Shown: positions 43,862 to 55,061 of the stretch, in pieces
Numbering within the stretch: the first letter of the stretch is position 1
How the letters are laid out: each line of letters begins with the position of its first letter
Made by a program: the position numbers and the translations under genes
Notes under the pieces: model-generated
The model's input: the letters and a program-made list of their open reading frames with translations, nothing else
The model's database searches: none
Told to the model about the DNA's origin: nothing
Origin: Desulfovibrio piger
GTDB taxonomy: Bacteria; Desulfobacterota; Desulfovibrionia; Desulfovibrionales; Desulfovibrionaceae
Direction: 5' to 3'
DNA length: 64,000 nucleotides
NCBI RefSeq assembly: GCF_900116045.1
Contig: NZ_LT630450.1
Coordinates: 1,059,001 to 1,123,000, forward strand

Positions 43862-44048
43862 GATATACCTTCCTTCATTACTTCCGCATCTTTCGATCCC
43901 GCCCTCTGCGGGATCTTTTTCCCTTGCGGGACCCCATCCCTGCCCTGTGCGGAGCGGAGCAGGGATCCCGGCCGGTACGGCCGGAGCAAAAGCTCGTTGT
44001 TGAAAGTCCGCGGCACGCAAGCCTGCTTGCCCGTCGAACTTGTAAAAA

Positions 44049-44077
44049 TTTTTAAACCCCTTTTATCTGTTTGTCAA
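44049..44077 (-). promoter_or_regulatory. Strong promoter of the porin gene
   Basis: On the minus strand TTGACA (44077-44072), 17-base spacer, TAAAAA (44054-44049). The implied 5' leader is about 180 bases and contains a hairpin GATCCCGC-CCTCT-GCGGGATC near 43893-43913. The flanking 44078-44720 is AT-rich near the promoter and otherwise holds no gene I can support. Confidence 0.65.
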
Positions 44078-44723
44078 TATTATTATGGAAAAACGATATC
44101 ACCGATGCGGAACGCTCTTCTCCATATTAGAAAAAATCAAATTTTTTAATGAGATACACAGGAATATCCGTACAAAAATATGATGTGAAAACCCATAAAA
44201 AATCACGAAAACACGGGGTCCGTGCCCGCCCCCGCCCTGTCGCCGGAACAGGGCACGGCAGCCGGAGCCACGCCCCCGGGCTCTTCCCCGGCCGGGAAAG
44301 CCCCGCCACGGGAAGGCATGCCCCGTCGCCCCGGCATCGACCAGAGCTCCCGTAACGGCTTTTGTCCGATCCCCAGCCGGGAATCCCGGCACAGTCGTCT
44401 GCCACGTCGCCGCCCTCCGTCTGCCGTCCCGTGCGTGCCGGAAGGGAGCCCGCCATACGAACCGGCCTTCCTTCCGGGGGCACGCGGCAGAGCCGCGGCT
44501 TCCATCCTTATATAATATTCATCAATGTTCATCCTTCGCGCTCCTGCCCGTGGAAAGCCGGGCGGCGCCGCCCCTTCAGAGGCATGTCCGGCGTCGCGGT
44601 CCCCGCACCGCCAGTGGCCTTTCGGGAACGGGACATGCCGTATACCGGTCAGCTTTCTCCCGCGTCCCGTGTTCCGTAAAGATTTTTGCCAGCTGCCGCG
44701 ACCGTTCCGGCCCTTTTCTTGCA

Positions 44724-44752
44724 TTGACATGGACACGAGGAACGTATATGAT
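44724..44752 (+). promoter_or_regulatory. guaB promoter
   Basis: TTGACA (44724-44729), 17-base spacer, TATGAT (44747-44752), a near-consensus sigma-70 promoter 48 bases before the guaB ATG. Confidence 0.75.
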
Positions 44753-44799
44753 TGTATATTAAATTTTGTTGAACAATTCCAGCACATTACGAGGCAAAT

Positions 44800-46257
44800 A
44801 TGTTCACCAATCGCGGCAAGGCCCTGACTTTTGACGATATTTTGCTTGTCCCCAGCTTTTCGGAAGTGACTCCCGACGCCGTGGACATCTCCACCTGGCT
44901 CACTCCTTCCATCGAACTGCGCATCCCCCTGCTCTCCGCCGCCATGGACACGGTCACCGAATCGGCCATGGCCATCAGCATGGCGCGCATGGGCGGCATC
45001 GGCATCATCCACAAGAACATGCCCATCGAACGCCAGCGCCTGGAAGTGGAACGCGTCAAGAAGAGCGAAAGCGGCATGATCCTTGACCCCGTTACCGTGT
45101 CTTCCCGCAACTCCGTGCAGGAAGCCCTGGACCTGATGGCGGATTTCCGCGTGTCCGGGCTGCCCGTCGTGGACGACGGCAAGCTGGTGGGCATCCTCAC
45201 CAACCGTGACGTGCGCTTCATCGAGGACGCCTCCGCCATCCGCGTGGGCGAAGTGATGACCAGCAAGAACCTGGTCACCGTGCCCATGGGCACCTCCCTG
45301 GAAGAAGCCAAGCGCCACCTGCACGAACACCGCATCGAAAAGCTCCTCGTGGTGGACGAGAATGCCCGCCTGCGCGGCCTCATCACCATGAAGGACATCG
45401 ACAAAGTCCAGAAATATCCCAATGCCTGCAAGGACAGCGCCGGCCGTCTGCGCGTGGGCGCCGCCATCGGCATCGGCCGCGACTGTGACGAGCGTTCCGA
45501 ACAGCTCATCCAGGCCGGTGTGGACGTGCTCGTCCTGGACTCCGCCCACGGCCACTCCCTGAACGTGCTCAAGGCCATCCGCAAGGTCAAGACCGCCTAC
45601 CCCAACTGCCAGCTGGTGGCCGGCAACGTGGCCACCTACGAAGGGGCCCGTGCCGTGCTCGAAGCCGGTGCCGACGCCGTCAAGGTGGGCATCGGTCCCG
45701 GCTCCATCTGCACCACCCGCATCGTGGCCGGTGTGGGCGTGCCGCAGGTGAGCGCCGTCATGGACGGCAGCCGCGCCGCCCGCGAGATGGACCGCTGCTG
45801 CATCGCCGACGGCGGCATCAAGTTCTCCGGGGATATCGTCAAGGCCCTCGTGGTGGGCGCCCACTCCGTGATGATCGGCTCCCTCTTCGCCGGTACCGAA
45901 GAAAGCCCGGGCGAAACCATCCTCTACCAGGGCCGTACCTACAAGATCTACCGCGGCATGGGCTCCATCGACGCCATGAAGGACGGCAGCTCCGACCGCT
46001 ACTTCCAGGAACGCAGCAAGAAGCTGGTGCCCGAAGGCATCGTGGGCCGCGTGCCCTACCGCGGTCACGTGATGGAGGCCATCTACCAGCTCATGGGCGG
46101 CCTGCGCTCCGGCATGGGCTATGTGGGGGCCCGCACCCTCGACGACCTGTTCAACAACACCACCTTCTGCGAGATCTCGGCGGCGGGCCTGCGTGAAAGC
46201 CACGTGCACGACGTCATCATCACCAAGGAAGCCCCCAACTATCGCATCGACAACTAG
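44800..46257 (+). CDS. guaB: Inosine-5'-monophosphate dehydrogenase
   Basis: 485 residues. It oxidises IMP to XMP, the first step to GMP. The N-terminal barrel begins [16 protein letters not shown] pair of CBS domains (about residues 95-205, including [23 protein letters not shown] and [24 protein letters not shown]) is inserted in the barrel. The catalytic loop [20 protein letters not shown] holds the active-site Cys, and [16 protein letters not shown] with the flap GMGSIDAMK follows. ACGAGG precedes the ATG. guaA follows after 150 bases. Confidence 0.97.
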   Translation: MFTNRGKALTFDDILLVPSFSEVTPDAVDISTWLTPSIELRIPLLSAAMDTVTESAMAISMARMGGIGIIHKNMPIERQRLEVERVKKSESGMILDPVTVSSRNSVQEALDLMADFRVSGLPVVDDGKLVGILTNRDVRFIEDASAIRVGEVMTSKNLVTVPMGTSLEEAKRHLHEHRIEKLLVVDENARLRGLITMKDIDKVQKYPNACKDSAGRLRVGAAIGIGRDCDERSEQLIQAGVDVLVLDSAHGHSLNVLKAIRKVKTAYPNCQLVAGNVATYEGARAVLEAGADAVKVGIGPGSICTTRIVAGVGVPQVSAVMDGSRAAREMDRCCIADGGIKFSGDIVKALVVGAHSVMIGSLFAGTEESPGETILYQGRTYKIYRGMGSIDAMKDGSSDRYFQERSKKLVPEGIVGRVPYRGHVMEAIYQLMGGLRSGMGYVGARTLDDLFNNTTFCEISAAGLRESHVHDVIITKEAPNYRIDN

Positions 46258-46265
46258 TCTCCGAC

Positions 46266-46295
46266 CCGCGGGCGATCGCTGCAGCGACCGCCCGC
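46266..46295 (+). other. Hairpins between guaB and guaA
   Basis: GCGGGCGATCGC with GCGACCGCCCGC (one mismatched pair, loop TGCA), and a second at 46363-46388 with GGACGCCG and CGGCGTCC. Neither has a T run, so they more likely affect message stability than end the transcript. Confidence 0.45.
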
Positions 46296-46407
46296 AGCCG
46301 TCTGATGCCCGCATCCCGTTTTCCGGCAGCCAGGCTGCCCGTTCATGACACTACAAAAGGACGCCGTCCCTTCCGGGCGGCGTCCGCATACATTGCAAGG
46401 AACACTC

Positions 46408-47952
<1,545 letters not shown>

Positions 47953-48006
47953 GGCCCGGGACGGCCCTGCTCCCGGCCACAGTCCGGCGCACTGTGAAGA
48001 CAGCAT

Positions 48007-48046
48007 AAAAAAAGAGCCGACAGCCAAGCCTGTCGGCTCTTTTTTT
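48007..48046. terminator. Bidirectional terminator after guaA
   Basis: AGAGCCGACAG (48013-48023), loop CCAAGC, CTGTCGGCTCT (48030-48040), flanked by seven A and seven T. It can serve guaA and the convergent minus-strand gene. Confidence 0.9.
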
Positions 48047-48063
48047 ATCAAGGTGCCGCAACG

Positions 48064-48913
48064 CTATGCCAGCCCGTCTTCCTCCACATCGCGCAGCGCC
48101 CTGTTCCCCGCCGTCTTCCATACCGCACGGCCATTGGCGTTCCTGCCCAGGACCACAGAGGCCGCCAGAGAAGGGCTGGTGAAGATATGGTCTTTCACAA
48201 AATGGAATTCCGCATCGACGATCCCTTTCTCAAACAGGCTGTCGCGCAGACGGCTCAGGCTTTTCGCCATGCTGGGCACGACCGATGCGGCGATGGCCGA
48301 GCCCTTGAGCACGGCAAAGCCATCCGCCACGACAAGTCCCCTGGCATCGGCCCCTTTGGCCGTCTTGATGAAAAAGCAGGTCGGCTCATCCTGTTGTCCC
48401 ACGCTGCTCTCTTCCAGCGTATCGAAAGACTTGTAGCCCAGCGTATTGACGAGCAGACGGGCGTTGCCGATGAACTCCTGCAACATGGCCTCGTCATATT
48501 CCGAGATCGAGGAGCATGTGGGGATCGTGCTGTTGAGGATGACCGCTCTCCCCGAATCCTGGGCCAGGCAATAGAACCTGTTCTCAAGATATCACATGCG
48601 CCTTGTTGAGCAGATCGTCCTTGCTGATGACGACGATGGCATCGCTCCAGTAGTCCGCATCATGCAGATGCTGTTTCAGGCGTGTGCAGACCTTTTCCGC
48701 CTCACCGATGTAGACGGTATCCGTATTGTTCTCATCCTTCCCCAGCAGGAAGTAGACGCCGGTGTTCCCGGCATCGGCCCTCTGGGAAAAGACGGAAAGC
48801 TCATTGCGCGAGACCTTGTAGACACGGCCGTTCCAGTTGGAGAGCTCGCACATGATGCGGCCATTGGGATTGCCGTCAAAAATATACATCTGTATCGTCT
48901 TGCTGAATGCCAC
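48064..48913 (-). pseudogene. Frameshifted GIY-YIG nuclease-family gene with DUF4357-like tail
   Basis: Two minus-strand frames form one protein. The first (48913-48584, GTG start after GAGGGGGA) has TGVYFLLGKDENNTDTVYIGEAEKVCTRLKQHL, the GIY-YIG core as GVYFLLG...VYIGEA. It stops early at KAHVIS. Reading one frame over from about 48594 gives YLENRFYCLAQDSGRAVILNSTIPTCSS, which continues straight into the second frame (48486-48064) with CFFIKTAKGADARGLVVADGFAVLKGS, a DUF4357-like tail. A net loss of two bases or gain of one at 48593-48596 explains it. Such proteins sit near restriction or defence loci, but nothing of that kind is here. A sequencing error cannot be excluded. Confidence 0.75.
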
Positions 48914-48959
48914 AGCCGGTCCCCCTCGTGATGGCAGGTGCTTTCAGGATATTTTTTAC

Positions 48960-49112
48960 CATGACAGTCTATCCTTCCCGGCCGCGGCATTCAACAGCTG
49001 CGGCATCTGCCCGGCCAGGGGCAGCGGCCTGCACAGCCGCCGGGAAGGCCCCGCCGAAGAGTGGATGCGGCAGGCGGCCGATGTACTTTACAAGGCCTGC
49101 GGGCTCAGGTAA
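48960..49112 (+). pseudogene. Possible C-terminal remnant of a GGDEF-domain gene
   Basis: The plus-strand frame ending at TAA 49110-49112 reads FNSCGICPARG, then AEEWMRQAADVLYKACGLR. This resembles the last part of GGDEF domains (a cytosolic SCGIA-type strand followed by AEEWMRxADxALYxAK). The catalytic part is missing, and there is no start or ribosome site. I give it as a possible relic only. Confidence 0.25.
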
Positions 49113-49170
49113 TTTTGCGTTTTAGCATTTCCGCGTCCCTGACGCACAGGACTAAAAAGCAGAGGAAGAT

Positions 49171-49659
49171 ATGTTCGGTATCGGCAGTACGGAATTTCTG
49201 GTTATCCTTCTTGTGGCCCTCGTGGTGCTGGGGCCCAAGAGCCTGGCAAGTGTTTCCCGCACCCTCGGCAAGGCCATGGGAGAATTCCGCCGCGTCTCCA
49301 CCGATTTTCAGCGCACGCTGAATGCCGAAGTGGAGCAGGAGGAGCATCTCAAGCGCAAGCAGGAAGCTGAAAAGGAATTTTTCAGCCCCGAAGCCCGTGC
49401 CGAACATGCGGCCCAGACAGCCGCCCAGGCGCAGGCAGCCGCACAACCCGCGGCCCCCCAGACGCAGGCGGCTCCCGCAGCTGGCGCCGCGCCTGCCGCC
49501 ACGGAGACCGCGGCCGCCCGTCCCGCCGCCCAGCCGGAAGTCGTCCCCGCTGCCGCGCCCGTACCGCCTGCGGAAAGCCCCCTGGCCCAGGCCGAAGCCG
49601 GCAGCCCTGCCACGGCGGCCCCGGCTGCCGCCACTCCTGCCAGCGGAGCAAAAGCATGA
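49171..49659 (+). CDS. tatB: Twin-arginine translocase subunit TatB
   Basis: 162 residues. It forms the Tat substrate receptor with TatC. MFGIGSTEFLVILLVALVVLGPKSLASVSRTLGKAMGEFRR is the single membrane helix, hinge (Gly-Pro) and amphipathic helix typical of TatB. The last ~90 residues are an Ala/Pro/Gln-rich disordered tail. AGAGGAAG precedes the ATG. Its TGA overlaps the tatC ATG (ATGA). The Tat system is needed here for exporting the hydrogenase encoded at 7445-9936. Confidence 0.92.
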   Translation: MFGIGSTEFLVILLVALVVLGPKSLASVSRTLGKAMGEFRRVSTDFQRTLNAEVEQEEHLKRKQEAEKEFFSPEARAEHAAQTAAQAQAAAQPAAPQTQAAPAAGAAPAATETAAARPAAQPEVVPAAAPVPPAESPLAQAEAGSPATAAPAAATPASGAKA

Positions 49660-51350
49660 GCACCATCCAGGACAAGCAGGATCTGGCCGTCACGGTCACG
49701 CCTTCCCCGCAGGACGCGCCCGTCTCTTCCGAGGCCCCGCAAACAGCGGCGGGCGAAGATCTGCCCGAAGCCGCCGCGGACAGGGCCGCTCCTGCCGCGA
49801 CTTCCGGTACAGGGCCTGAACCGGCATCCGGCGTGGACGCGCCGTCGCCCGCATCCATGACAGCCCCTGCGCAGGAGACGCAGACCACCGTCCCTGGCGC
49901 CGCGGCCGGAGAAGCGGCCGACGGCGTGCCCGAACCTCCGGCGGACAGCCCTCTGGCCCAGGCCCTTGCCAAGGCCCGGGCCGAAGCCGAGGAAGCCCCC
50001 GCCCCTGTGGAGCAGCCTGCTGCCCCCACTCCCGAAGCCCGGGCAGACGATGCCGCCTCCGCGGCTGCGGAAGCTTCTGCCGAACCTCTGCCGGATACGG
50101 CCGCCCCGGCTCCTGATGCCGTGGCCGCTCCCGCGCCGCACGGCGGGGATGACGCGGGCCAGCCCCCCGTCCCGCCCGCCACGGCCGCCGCCGGCGCCGG
50201 CGGGACGCCCGAGCCCGAGGAAAAGACCATGGGCCTCATGGATCACCTCAACGAGCTGCGCTGGCGCCTGGTGCGCTGCTTCATCGCCGCCGGTGTGGGC
50301 TTCCTGCTCTGCTGGGCTGTGGTCGAGCCCATCTTCGACTTCATCACGGCCCCGCTGCTCAGTGCTCTGCCCGAACACGGCACGGCCATGTACACCACCC
50401 TGCCCGAACCCTTCTTCGTGCGCATGTTCGTGGCCTTCGTGACCGGCCTTTTCGTGACCAGCCCGTACATCTTCTATCAGATCTGGGCCTTCATCTCCCC
50501 CGGCCTGTACGAGGAAGAGAAAAAGGGCCTGCTGCCCATCGCCCTGCTCTCGGCCGTCTTCTTCATCGGCGGCGGCGTGTTCTGCTACTTCATCGTCTTC
50601 CCCTATGCCTTCAACTTCTTCCTGGGGTTCTCGTCCGCACAGATCCAGGCCATGCCCCGCATCACGGACTACCTTGATTTCGTCATCAAGCTGCTCCTGG
50701 CGTTCGGCCTCATCTTCGAGATGCCCCTGTTCTCCTTCTTCCTCTCCCGCATGGGGGTCATCACGGCCCAGATGATGCGCAAGGCGCGCCGCTATGCCGT
50801 CCTGTGCATCTTCATCGTGGCCGCCATCCTGACGCCGCCGGACGTGGTCTCCCAGCTGCTCATGGCCATGCCCATGCTGCTGCTCTACGAGATCAGCATC
50901 CTGGTGGCCGCGGCCTTTGGCCGCAAGAAGAAGGAAAAGAAGGAAGAGAAAGACGGCACGCCCGGCGACCCTGCGCCTGCGGATCCCGCGCCCGCGTCCC
51001 CCGCTCCCGAGGGCCCGGACGGCACGACGGTGGCTGCTGCCGCCGCTGCCGCCACGATGACTGCCATGAGCGATGACGACGCCCAGCGCATGCCGCCCGA
51101 AGAAGAGGAAACGCCCGCTCCCGCCACGGAGCCGGACGAGGCCACCACGGACGGGACATCTGCACCGGAGGAACAGGACGCGGCAGAGCTTTCCGAAACG
51201 CCGCAGGACAGTCCCGCGGCGGAGGAAGCCACCACGGACGGCGATACCGCCGCGGCGACGCCCGCAGCACAGCAGGACGACACCGCTGCCGTGGCAGGAA
51301 TCCCTGCCGCTGACGACGAGCCCGCAACGCCCGCCAAGGACAAGGAATGA
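49656..51350 (+). CDS. tatC: TatC with long N- and C-terminal extensions
   Basis: 564 residues against about 250 for normal TatC. Residues 1-190 are an Ala/Pro/Glu-rich disordered region. The TatC core starts at residue 192 with [17 protein letters not shown] and has six membrane segments, including the conserved [31 protein letters not shown] and [26 protein letters not shown]. After KKKEKKEEK (about 423) a second Ala/Glu/Pro tail of ~140 residues follows. GAGGAA sits before Met192, so an internal start giving a near-normal N terminus is possible. It is coupled to tatB and overlaps hisB. Confidence 0.9.
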   Translation: MSTIQDKQDLAVTVTPSPQDAPVSSEAPQTAAGEDLPEAAADRAAPAATSGTGPEPASGVDAPSPASMTAPAQETQTTVPGAAAGEAADGVPEPPADSPLAQALAKARAEAEEAPAPVEQPAAPTPEARADDAASAAAEASAEPLPDTAAPAPDAVAAPAPHGGDDAGQPPVPPATAAAGAGGTPEPEEKTMGLMDHLNELRWRLVRCFIAAGVGFLLCWAVVEPIFDFITAPLLSALPEHGTAMYTTLPEPFFVRMFVAFVTGLFVTSPYIFYQIWAFISPGLYEEEKKGLLPIALLSAVFFIGGGVFCYFIVFPYAFNFFLGFSSAQIQAMPRITDYLDFVIKLLLAFGLIFEMPLFSFFLSRMGVITAQMMRKARRYAVLCIFIVAAILTPPDVVSQLLMAMPMLLLYEISILVAAAFGRKKKEKKEEKDGTPGDPAPADPAPASPAPEGPDGTTVAAAAAAATMTAMSDDDAQRMPPEEEETPAPATEPDEATTDGTSAPEEQDAAELSETPQDSPAAEEATTDGDTAAATPAAQQDDTAAVAGIPAADDEPATPAKDKE

Positions 51351-51955
51351 TGATGGAAACTGCACTGCCCCAGCGCTCGGCCCGGCACGCCCGCAAAAGC
51401 GCCGAGACCGACATCAGCCTGAGCCTCACCCTGGACGGCTCGGGCACGACCGATATCCAGACCGGCTTCGGCATGCTGGATCACATGCTGACCCTGACGG
51501 CCTTCTGGGCCGGCATGGACCTGCACCTGCGCTGCCGGGGCGACCTGCACATCGACGCCCACCACAGTGCCGAGGACATCGGCCTGGTCCTGGGCCAGGC
51601 CGTGCTGGAGGCCCTGGGGGACCGCGTGGGCATCGCCCGTGTGGGCTACGGCCGCGTCCCCATGGATGAGGCCCTGAGCGATGTCACCATCGACCTTTCC
51701 GGGCGCCCCTGGCTGGAATGGCGCGGTGACGAGCTCCTGCCCCCGGTCATCGCCGGTGAGGAAAAAGACCTCTGGCGGGAGTTTTACAAGGCCTTTGCCA
51801 GCAGCGCCCGCTGCAACCTGCATGTGACCATGCATTACGGCAAAAATGGTCACCACCTTCTGGAATCCGTCGCCAAAAGCCTGGGACTGGCGCTTGCCCA
51901 GGCTGTCCGGCGTAGCGGGAACGTCATCCGCAGCACCAAGGGAGGGCTGGATTGA
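51347..51955 (+). CDS. hisB: Imidazoleglycerol-phosphate dehydratase
   Basis: 202 residues. It dehydrates IGP in histidine synthesis. The metal-binding histidine motifs [30 protein letters not shown], then [14 protein letters not shown] and [19 protein letters not shown] are complete, so it is the monofunctional enzyme without the HisB phosphatase half. The start overlaps the tatC stop; three consecutive ATG codons (51347, 51350, 51353) leave the exact start uncertain. Its last bases overlap the lipoprotein gene. Confidence 0.95.
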   Translation: MMMETALPQRSARHARKSAETDISLSLTLDGSGTTDIQTGFGMLDHMLTLTAFWAGMDLHLRCRGDLHIDAHHSAEDIGLVLGQAVLEALGDRVGIARVGYGRVPMDEALSDVTIDLSGRPWLEWRGDELLPPVIAGEEKDLWREFYKAFASSARCNLHVTMHYGKNGHHLLESVAKSLGLALAQAVRRSGNVIRSTKGGLD

Positions 51956-52614
51956 TGAAGAACCGTTTCCTGTGGATAGTGTGTGCGCTTTTGTCCCTGC
52001 TGCTCCTGGCGGGCGGCTGCAACCGCAAACCTGCCAGCACGGCGGACGTGCCGCGCTCGCTGTCCCATCAGTACAAGATCGCGGTGGCCCCCTTCACCCA
52101 GCCCCGCGACACCAGCCAGCTCATCATGGGCCAGATCCCCCAGCCTCAGGGGCTGGCCGCCCGTGACGTGCTCATGGCCCAGGACCGCCAGCTGCGTGAC
52201 GTTTTGTACACCACGACCAAACGTTCCTACGACTTCCTGCCCCGCACCCGTCCCCTGCCGGACCTCAAGCGTTTCCATACCTCGGAGCGGCCCCAGGCCC
52301 TGCCCCTGTGGGTGGAATACGCCCGCAAGACGTCGGCGGACATCCTGTTCATCCCGCAGGTCCTCACCTGGCGGGACCGGCAGGGCTCGGCGGCCGGTGT
52401 CACCGAACCCGCCCATGTGCGGCTGGAGTTCTTCCTGCTGAACATCAAGGAAGGCACCATCATCGGTCACTCCGTCTACGAGGTGGAGCAGCAGGGACTG
52501 ACGGAAAACCTGCTCAACGTGGGCGACTTCTTCAAACGCCAGGGCAAGTGGGTCACTGCTGAGGAGCTGGCCCGCGAAGCCATGATCAAGGCCGTAAAGG
52601 ATCTGAAGTTATGA
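51952..52614 (+). CDS. Lipoprotein of unknown function
   Basis: 220 residues. A lipoprotein signal [23 protein letters not shown] ends in the lipobox LAGGC, so the mature protein is anchored by Cys23. The rest has [48 protein letters not shown] and [27 protein letters not shown], a pattern seen in envelope proteins that bind outer-membrane partners, but no specific family is clear to me. It overlaps hisB by four bases and hisA by four bases (ATGA), so it is firmly inside the his transcription unit, an odd place for an envelope protein. Confidence 0.8.
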   Translation: MMKNRFLWIVCALLSLLLLAGGCNRKPASTADVPRSLSHQYKIAVAPFTQPRDTSQLIMGQIPQPQGLAARDVLMAQDRQLRDVLYTTTKRSYDFLPRTRPLPDLKRFHTSERPQALPLWVEYARKTSADILFIPQVLTWRDRQGSAAGVTEPAHVRLEFFLLNIKEGTIIGHSVYEVEQQGLTENLLNVGDFFKRQGKWVTAEELAREAMIKAVKDLKL

Positions 52615-53345
52615 TTATCTTTCCCGCTGTCGACATCCAGGACGGCAAGGCCGTCCGCCTGAAACAGGGCCGTGCCCACGAAAGCACCGTGTTTTCCCCC
52701 GATCCTGTGGCCGCCGCCGTGGCCTGGCGGGACAAGGGCGCCCGCTGGCTGCATGTGGTGGATCTGGACGGCGCTTTCGACGGGCTGCCCAAAAGCCGGG
52801 ACATCGTGCGCGCTATCTGCCGCGAGCTGGATATCCCCGTGCAGCTGGGCGGCGGCATCCGTGACGAGCAGACGGCCCGCGCCTATCTTGAAGCCGGGGT
52901 GCAGCGCCTGATCATCGGCACCATGGCCCTGGAGCAGCCCGAGGCCTTTGCTGCCCTCTGCAAGACCTTTCCCGGCCGGATCGGGGTCTCCCTTGATGCC
53001 GAAGGCGGACGCCTCAAGACCAAGGGCTGGGTGGCCGATGCCGGCCTGAGCGTGGACGACGTCCTGCCCCGCCTGCAGGAAGACGGCGCGGCCTTCATCA
53101 TCTATACGGACATCGAACGTGACGGCATGCAGTGCGGCGTCAACCTGACGGCCCTGCGCCATCTGGCCGAGACCTCCACCGTGCCGGTCATCGCTGCCGG
53201 GGGCGTGGCCACGCTGGCCGATGTGCAGGCCCTGTACCCGCTCAGCACGCAGGCAAACCTGCAGGGCGCCATCAGCGGCCGTGCCCTGTACGAGGGCACG
53301 CTCGACCTTGTGGAAGCCAACGCCTGGATCGCCGCCCAGCAATAA
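52611..53345 (+). CDS. hisA: Phosphoribosylformimino-AICAR-phosphate isomerase (HisA)
   Basis: 244 residues, normal length. It isomerises ProFAR in histidine synthesis. [20 protein letters not shown] with the catalytic Asp8, then [31 protein letters not shown], and the second catalytic Asp in [11 protein letters not shown], followed by [15 protein letters not shown], are all intact. It overlaps the upstream lipoprotein gene. A decayed partial copy of the same gene lies about 1.4 kb downstream on the opposite strand. Confidence 0.96.
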   Translation: MIIFPAVDIQDGKAVRLKQGRAHESTVFSPDPVAAAVAWRDKGARWLHVVDLDGAFDGLPKSRDIVRAICRELDIPVQLGGGIRDEQTARAYLEAGVQRLIIGTMALEQPEAFAALCKTFPGRIGVSLDAEGGRLKTKGWVADAGLSVDDVLPRLQEDGAAFIIYTDIERDGMQCGVNLTALRHLAETSTVPVIAAGGVATLADVQALYPLSTQANLQGAISGRALYEGTLDLVEANAWIAAQQ

Positions 53346-53368
53346 CCCCCGGATACGGCAAACAGCAC

Positions 53369-53400
53369 AGGGAAGGAGCTCACGTCTCCTTCCCTTTTTT
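53369..53400 (+). terminator. hisA terminator
   Basis: GGGAAGGAG (53370-53378), loop CTCACGT, CTCCTTCCC (53386-53394), then TTTTTT. Nothing gene-like is visible from here to 53892. Confidence 0.9.
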
Positions 53401-53892
53401 GATGCCTCCGGCATCCCTGGAACAGGCGGGGAGGCCGGACTCCGGCGGGTTCCGCTCCCGGCATCCGCCGTCAGCATCCCCCTTCCCGGGCCTGCCGTCC
53501 TTCACAGGGCCTGCTCCGCATGCGGCACATGCCTCTTTCCGGCCTGCCCAAAAAGGACGCCTTCCCGGCATGGGCCCTCCGGCACCTTTGCGCGGTGCGG
53601 GCCCATCGCCCCGTATCAGCGTTCCACGCCTTCAGTCCCCGTCCCTCTCCTGTCCGGGGCGGCGGTGAGCTTGCTTCACGCCATCTTCTGGCCTATCATA
53701 TACTGATGCAACATCCTCTGCCCATCCTCTCACGGCTTTTCTTCGCCGTCATGGCAGAGCGACACTGGCGCAGCCACCTGTAATCCCGATGCCCCTTGCC
53801 GCCAGGCCGCTCCGGCCCGGCACGTCTGCTGCAGCTCCGCAATACCCTTGCGGGGCCCTTTGCGTTCGACCGTGTATCCTGGAAGGTGCATC

Positions 53893-54279
53893 ATGAATCC
53901 CGCACGTCCCTACCACTGGCTTTGCCTGCTGGCGGCCATTCTTTTCGAGGTCGCCGGTACGACCGTCATGAAGCTGTCCTTTGGCTGGCGCTTTGCCCAC
54001 GCGGCCCTTGCCGGCCTTGTCCTCATGTGGATCGCCATCGGCCTTTCCTACTACTCCCTTGCCAAAGCCACCACCGGTCTGCCCGTGGGCGTGGCCTTTG
54101 CCTTCTGGGAAGCCCTGGGCCTGGCCCTCATCACGCTCTCCAGCATCTGCATCCTTGGCGAGCCCTTTTCCCTGCAACGCCTGGCCGGTCTGCTCTGCGC
54201 CCTGGGCGGCGCCCTGCTGGTCCATCACGGCACTGTCCAGGATCAGGATCCCGTCCATGCCGGCCGCGATGCCGGATAA
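53893..54279 (+). CDS. mdtJ: SMR-family transporter subunit, MdtJ-like
   Basis: 128 residues from ATG 53893 with GGAAGG about ten bases upstream. Four membrane segments: YHWLCLLAAILFEVAGTTVMKLS, ALAGLVLMWIAIGLSYYSLA, VAFAFWEALGLALITLSSICIL and LAGLLCALGGALLVHHG. The Glu in LFEVAGTTVMKLS is the SMR coupling residue, and the VAFAFWEALG block is the MdtJ form of the family's VAYALWxGxG. It pairs with the next gene as in E. coli mdtJI, which exports spermidine as a heterodimer. The substrate here is inferred. Confidence 0.85.
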   Translation: MNPARPYHWLCLLAAILFEVAGTTVMKLSFGWRFAHAALAGLVLMWIAIGLSYYSLAKATTGLPVGVAFAFWEALGLALITLSSICILGEPFSLQRLAGLLCALGGALLVHHGTVQDQDPVHAGRDAG

Positions 54280-54289
54280 GGGGGCCGCC

Positions 54290-54628
54290 ATGAGCACAGA
54301 AACGCTGCATCTCCTTCTTTCCGCCGGTCTGGTGGCCGGGGCCGCGGCGCTGGACGTGGCGGCCAACCTCATGCTGGCCCGCTCCGACGGCTTCAAAAAA
54401 CGCCTGACCGGCATCGGCGCGCTGGCGCTGGTCGGTCTGGCCTTCTACTGCCTCTCGCTGGCCGTCCAGTACATGGATCTGGCCGTGGCCTATGCCATGT
54501 GGGGCAGCCTCGGCATTCTGGGCACCTCGCTGTGCGGCTGGCTCTTCCTGCGCCAGCGTCTCAGGCCCTGCGCCTTTGCCGGCATGGGCCTGCTCATCAT
54601 CGGCATGATCCTGTTGCGCACGAGTTAG
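54290..54628 (+). CDS. mdtI: SMR-family transporter subunit, MdtI-like
   Basis: 112 residues from ATG 54290 with AAGGGGG nine bases upstream; an earlier in-frame ATG at 54269 overlaps the first gene and is possible. It has four membrane segments with ALDVAANLMLARSDGFKKR, where the family Glu is replaced by Asp, and MDLAVAYAMWGSLGILGT. The sequence is closest to MdtI, and with MdtJ just upstream it should form a two-component drug/polyamine exporter. The Glu-to-Asp change at the coupling position deserves note. Confidence 0.83.
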   Translation: MSTETLHLLLSAGLVAGAAALDVAANLMLARSDGFKKRLTGIGALALVGLAFYCLSLAVQYMDLAVAYAMWGSLGILGTSLCGWLFLRQRLRPCAFAGMGLLIIGMILLRTS

Positions 54629-54689
54629 CCTGGAGTCTTCTCCCGGAGCCCCCTGCCCCGTGCGGCCGGGGATGCCGGGAGAAGACCAA

Positions 54690-54930
54690 CGGCTGCTGGC
54701 CGGCACGGCGGAAATCTCGTCCAGATGACGCGGAACCGCCAGATCGACGCCGCACTGCACGCCGTCACGCCCGGTGTCCGTATGGATGCTGAAGGCCGCG
54801 CCGTCTTCCCGCAGGCGGGACAGACATCGCCCCCAGGCCGACATCGGTCACCCGGCCCCTGGTCTTGAGGCGTCCGCTTCGGCACCGCCATGACGACAGA
54901 CAGCCCCCTTTCCCCGCCATCCGGCCGAGG
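54690..54930 (-). pseudogene. Decayed hisA fragment
   Basis: Read on the minus strand, this stretch matches the middle of the intact hisA: GCCGAAGCGGACGCCTCAAG, GGAAGACGGCGCGGCCTTCA, GGCGTGCAGTGCGGCGTC all have close counterparts around 52995-53150, in the same order. By eye about four bases in five agree over ~180 bases. Small insertions and deletions break the frame (it can be followed only in pieces, such as RLKTRGRVTDVGL and REDGAAFSIHTDTGRDGVQCGV). The 5' third and the C-terminal part of the gene are missing. It is a relic of a second hisA or of a partial duplication. Confidence 0.75.
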
Positions 54931-54993
54931 CATGCGGCAACAGCGGGACACGCCCTCCGGGACTGCCGCCGGCAGGCCGTCTTTTCCTGCGAC

Positions 54994-55017
54994 AAAAAAA
55001 GCCTGCACAAGGCAGGC
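54994..55017 (-). terminator. Terminator downstream of nrdG
   Basis: On the minus strand GCCTGC, loop CTTGT, GCAGGC, then TTTTTTT. It lies about 160 bases past nrdG, beyond repeat copy E. Confidence 0.75.
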
Positions 55018-55061
55018 GTTTTGACAGGAGGGCTGCCACACCAGCCACCGTCGCACAACGA

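Noticed and set aside
53520..53783. An 87-codon open frame after hisA
   Set aside because: It has a Pro/Arg/His-rich sequence without family resemblance or a ribosome site, in a region of falling coding signal.
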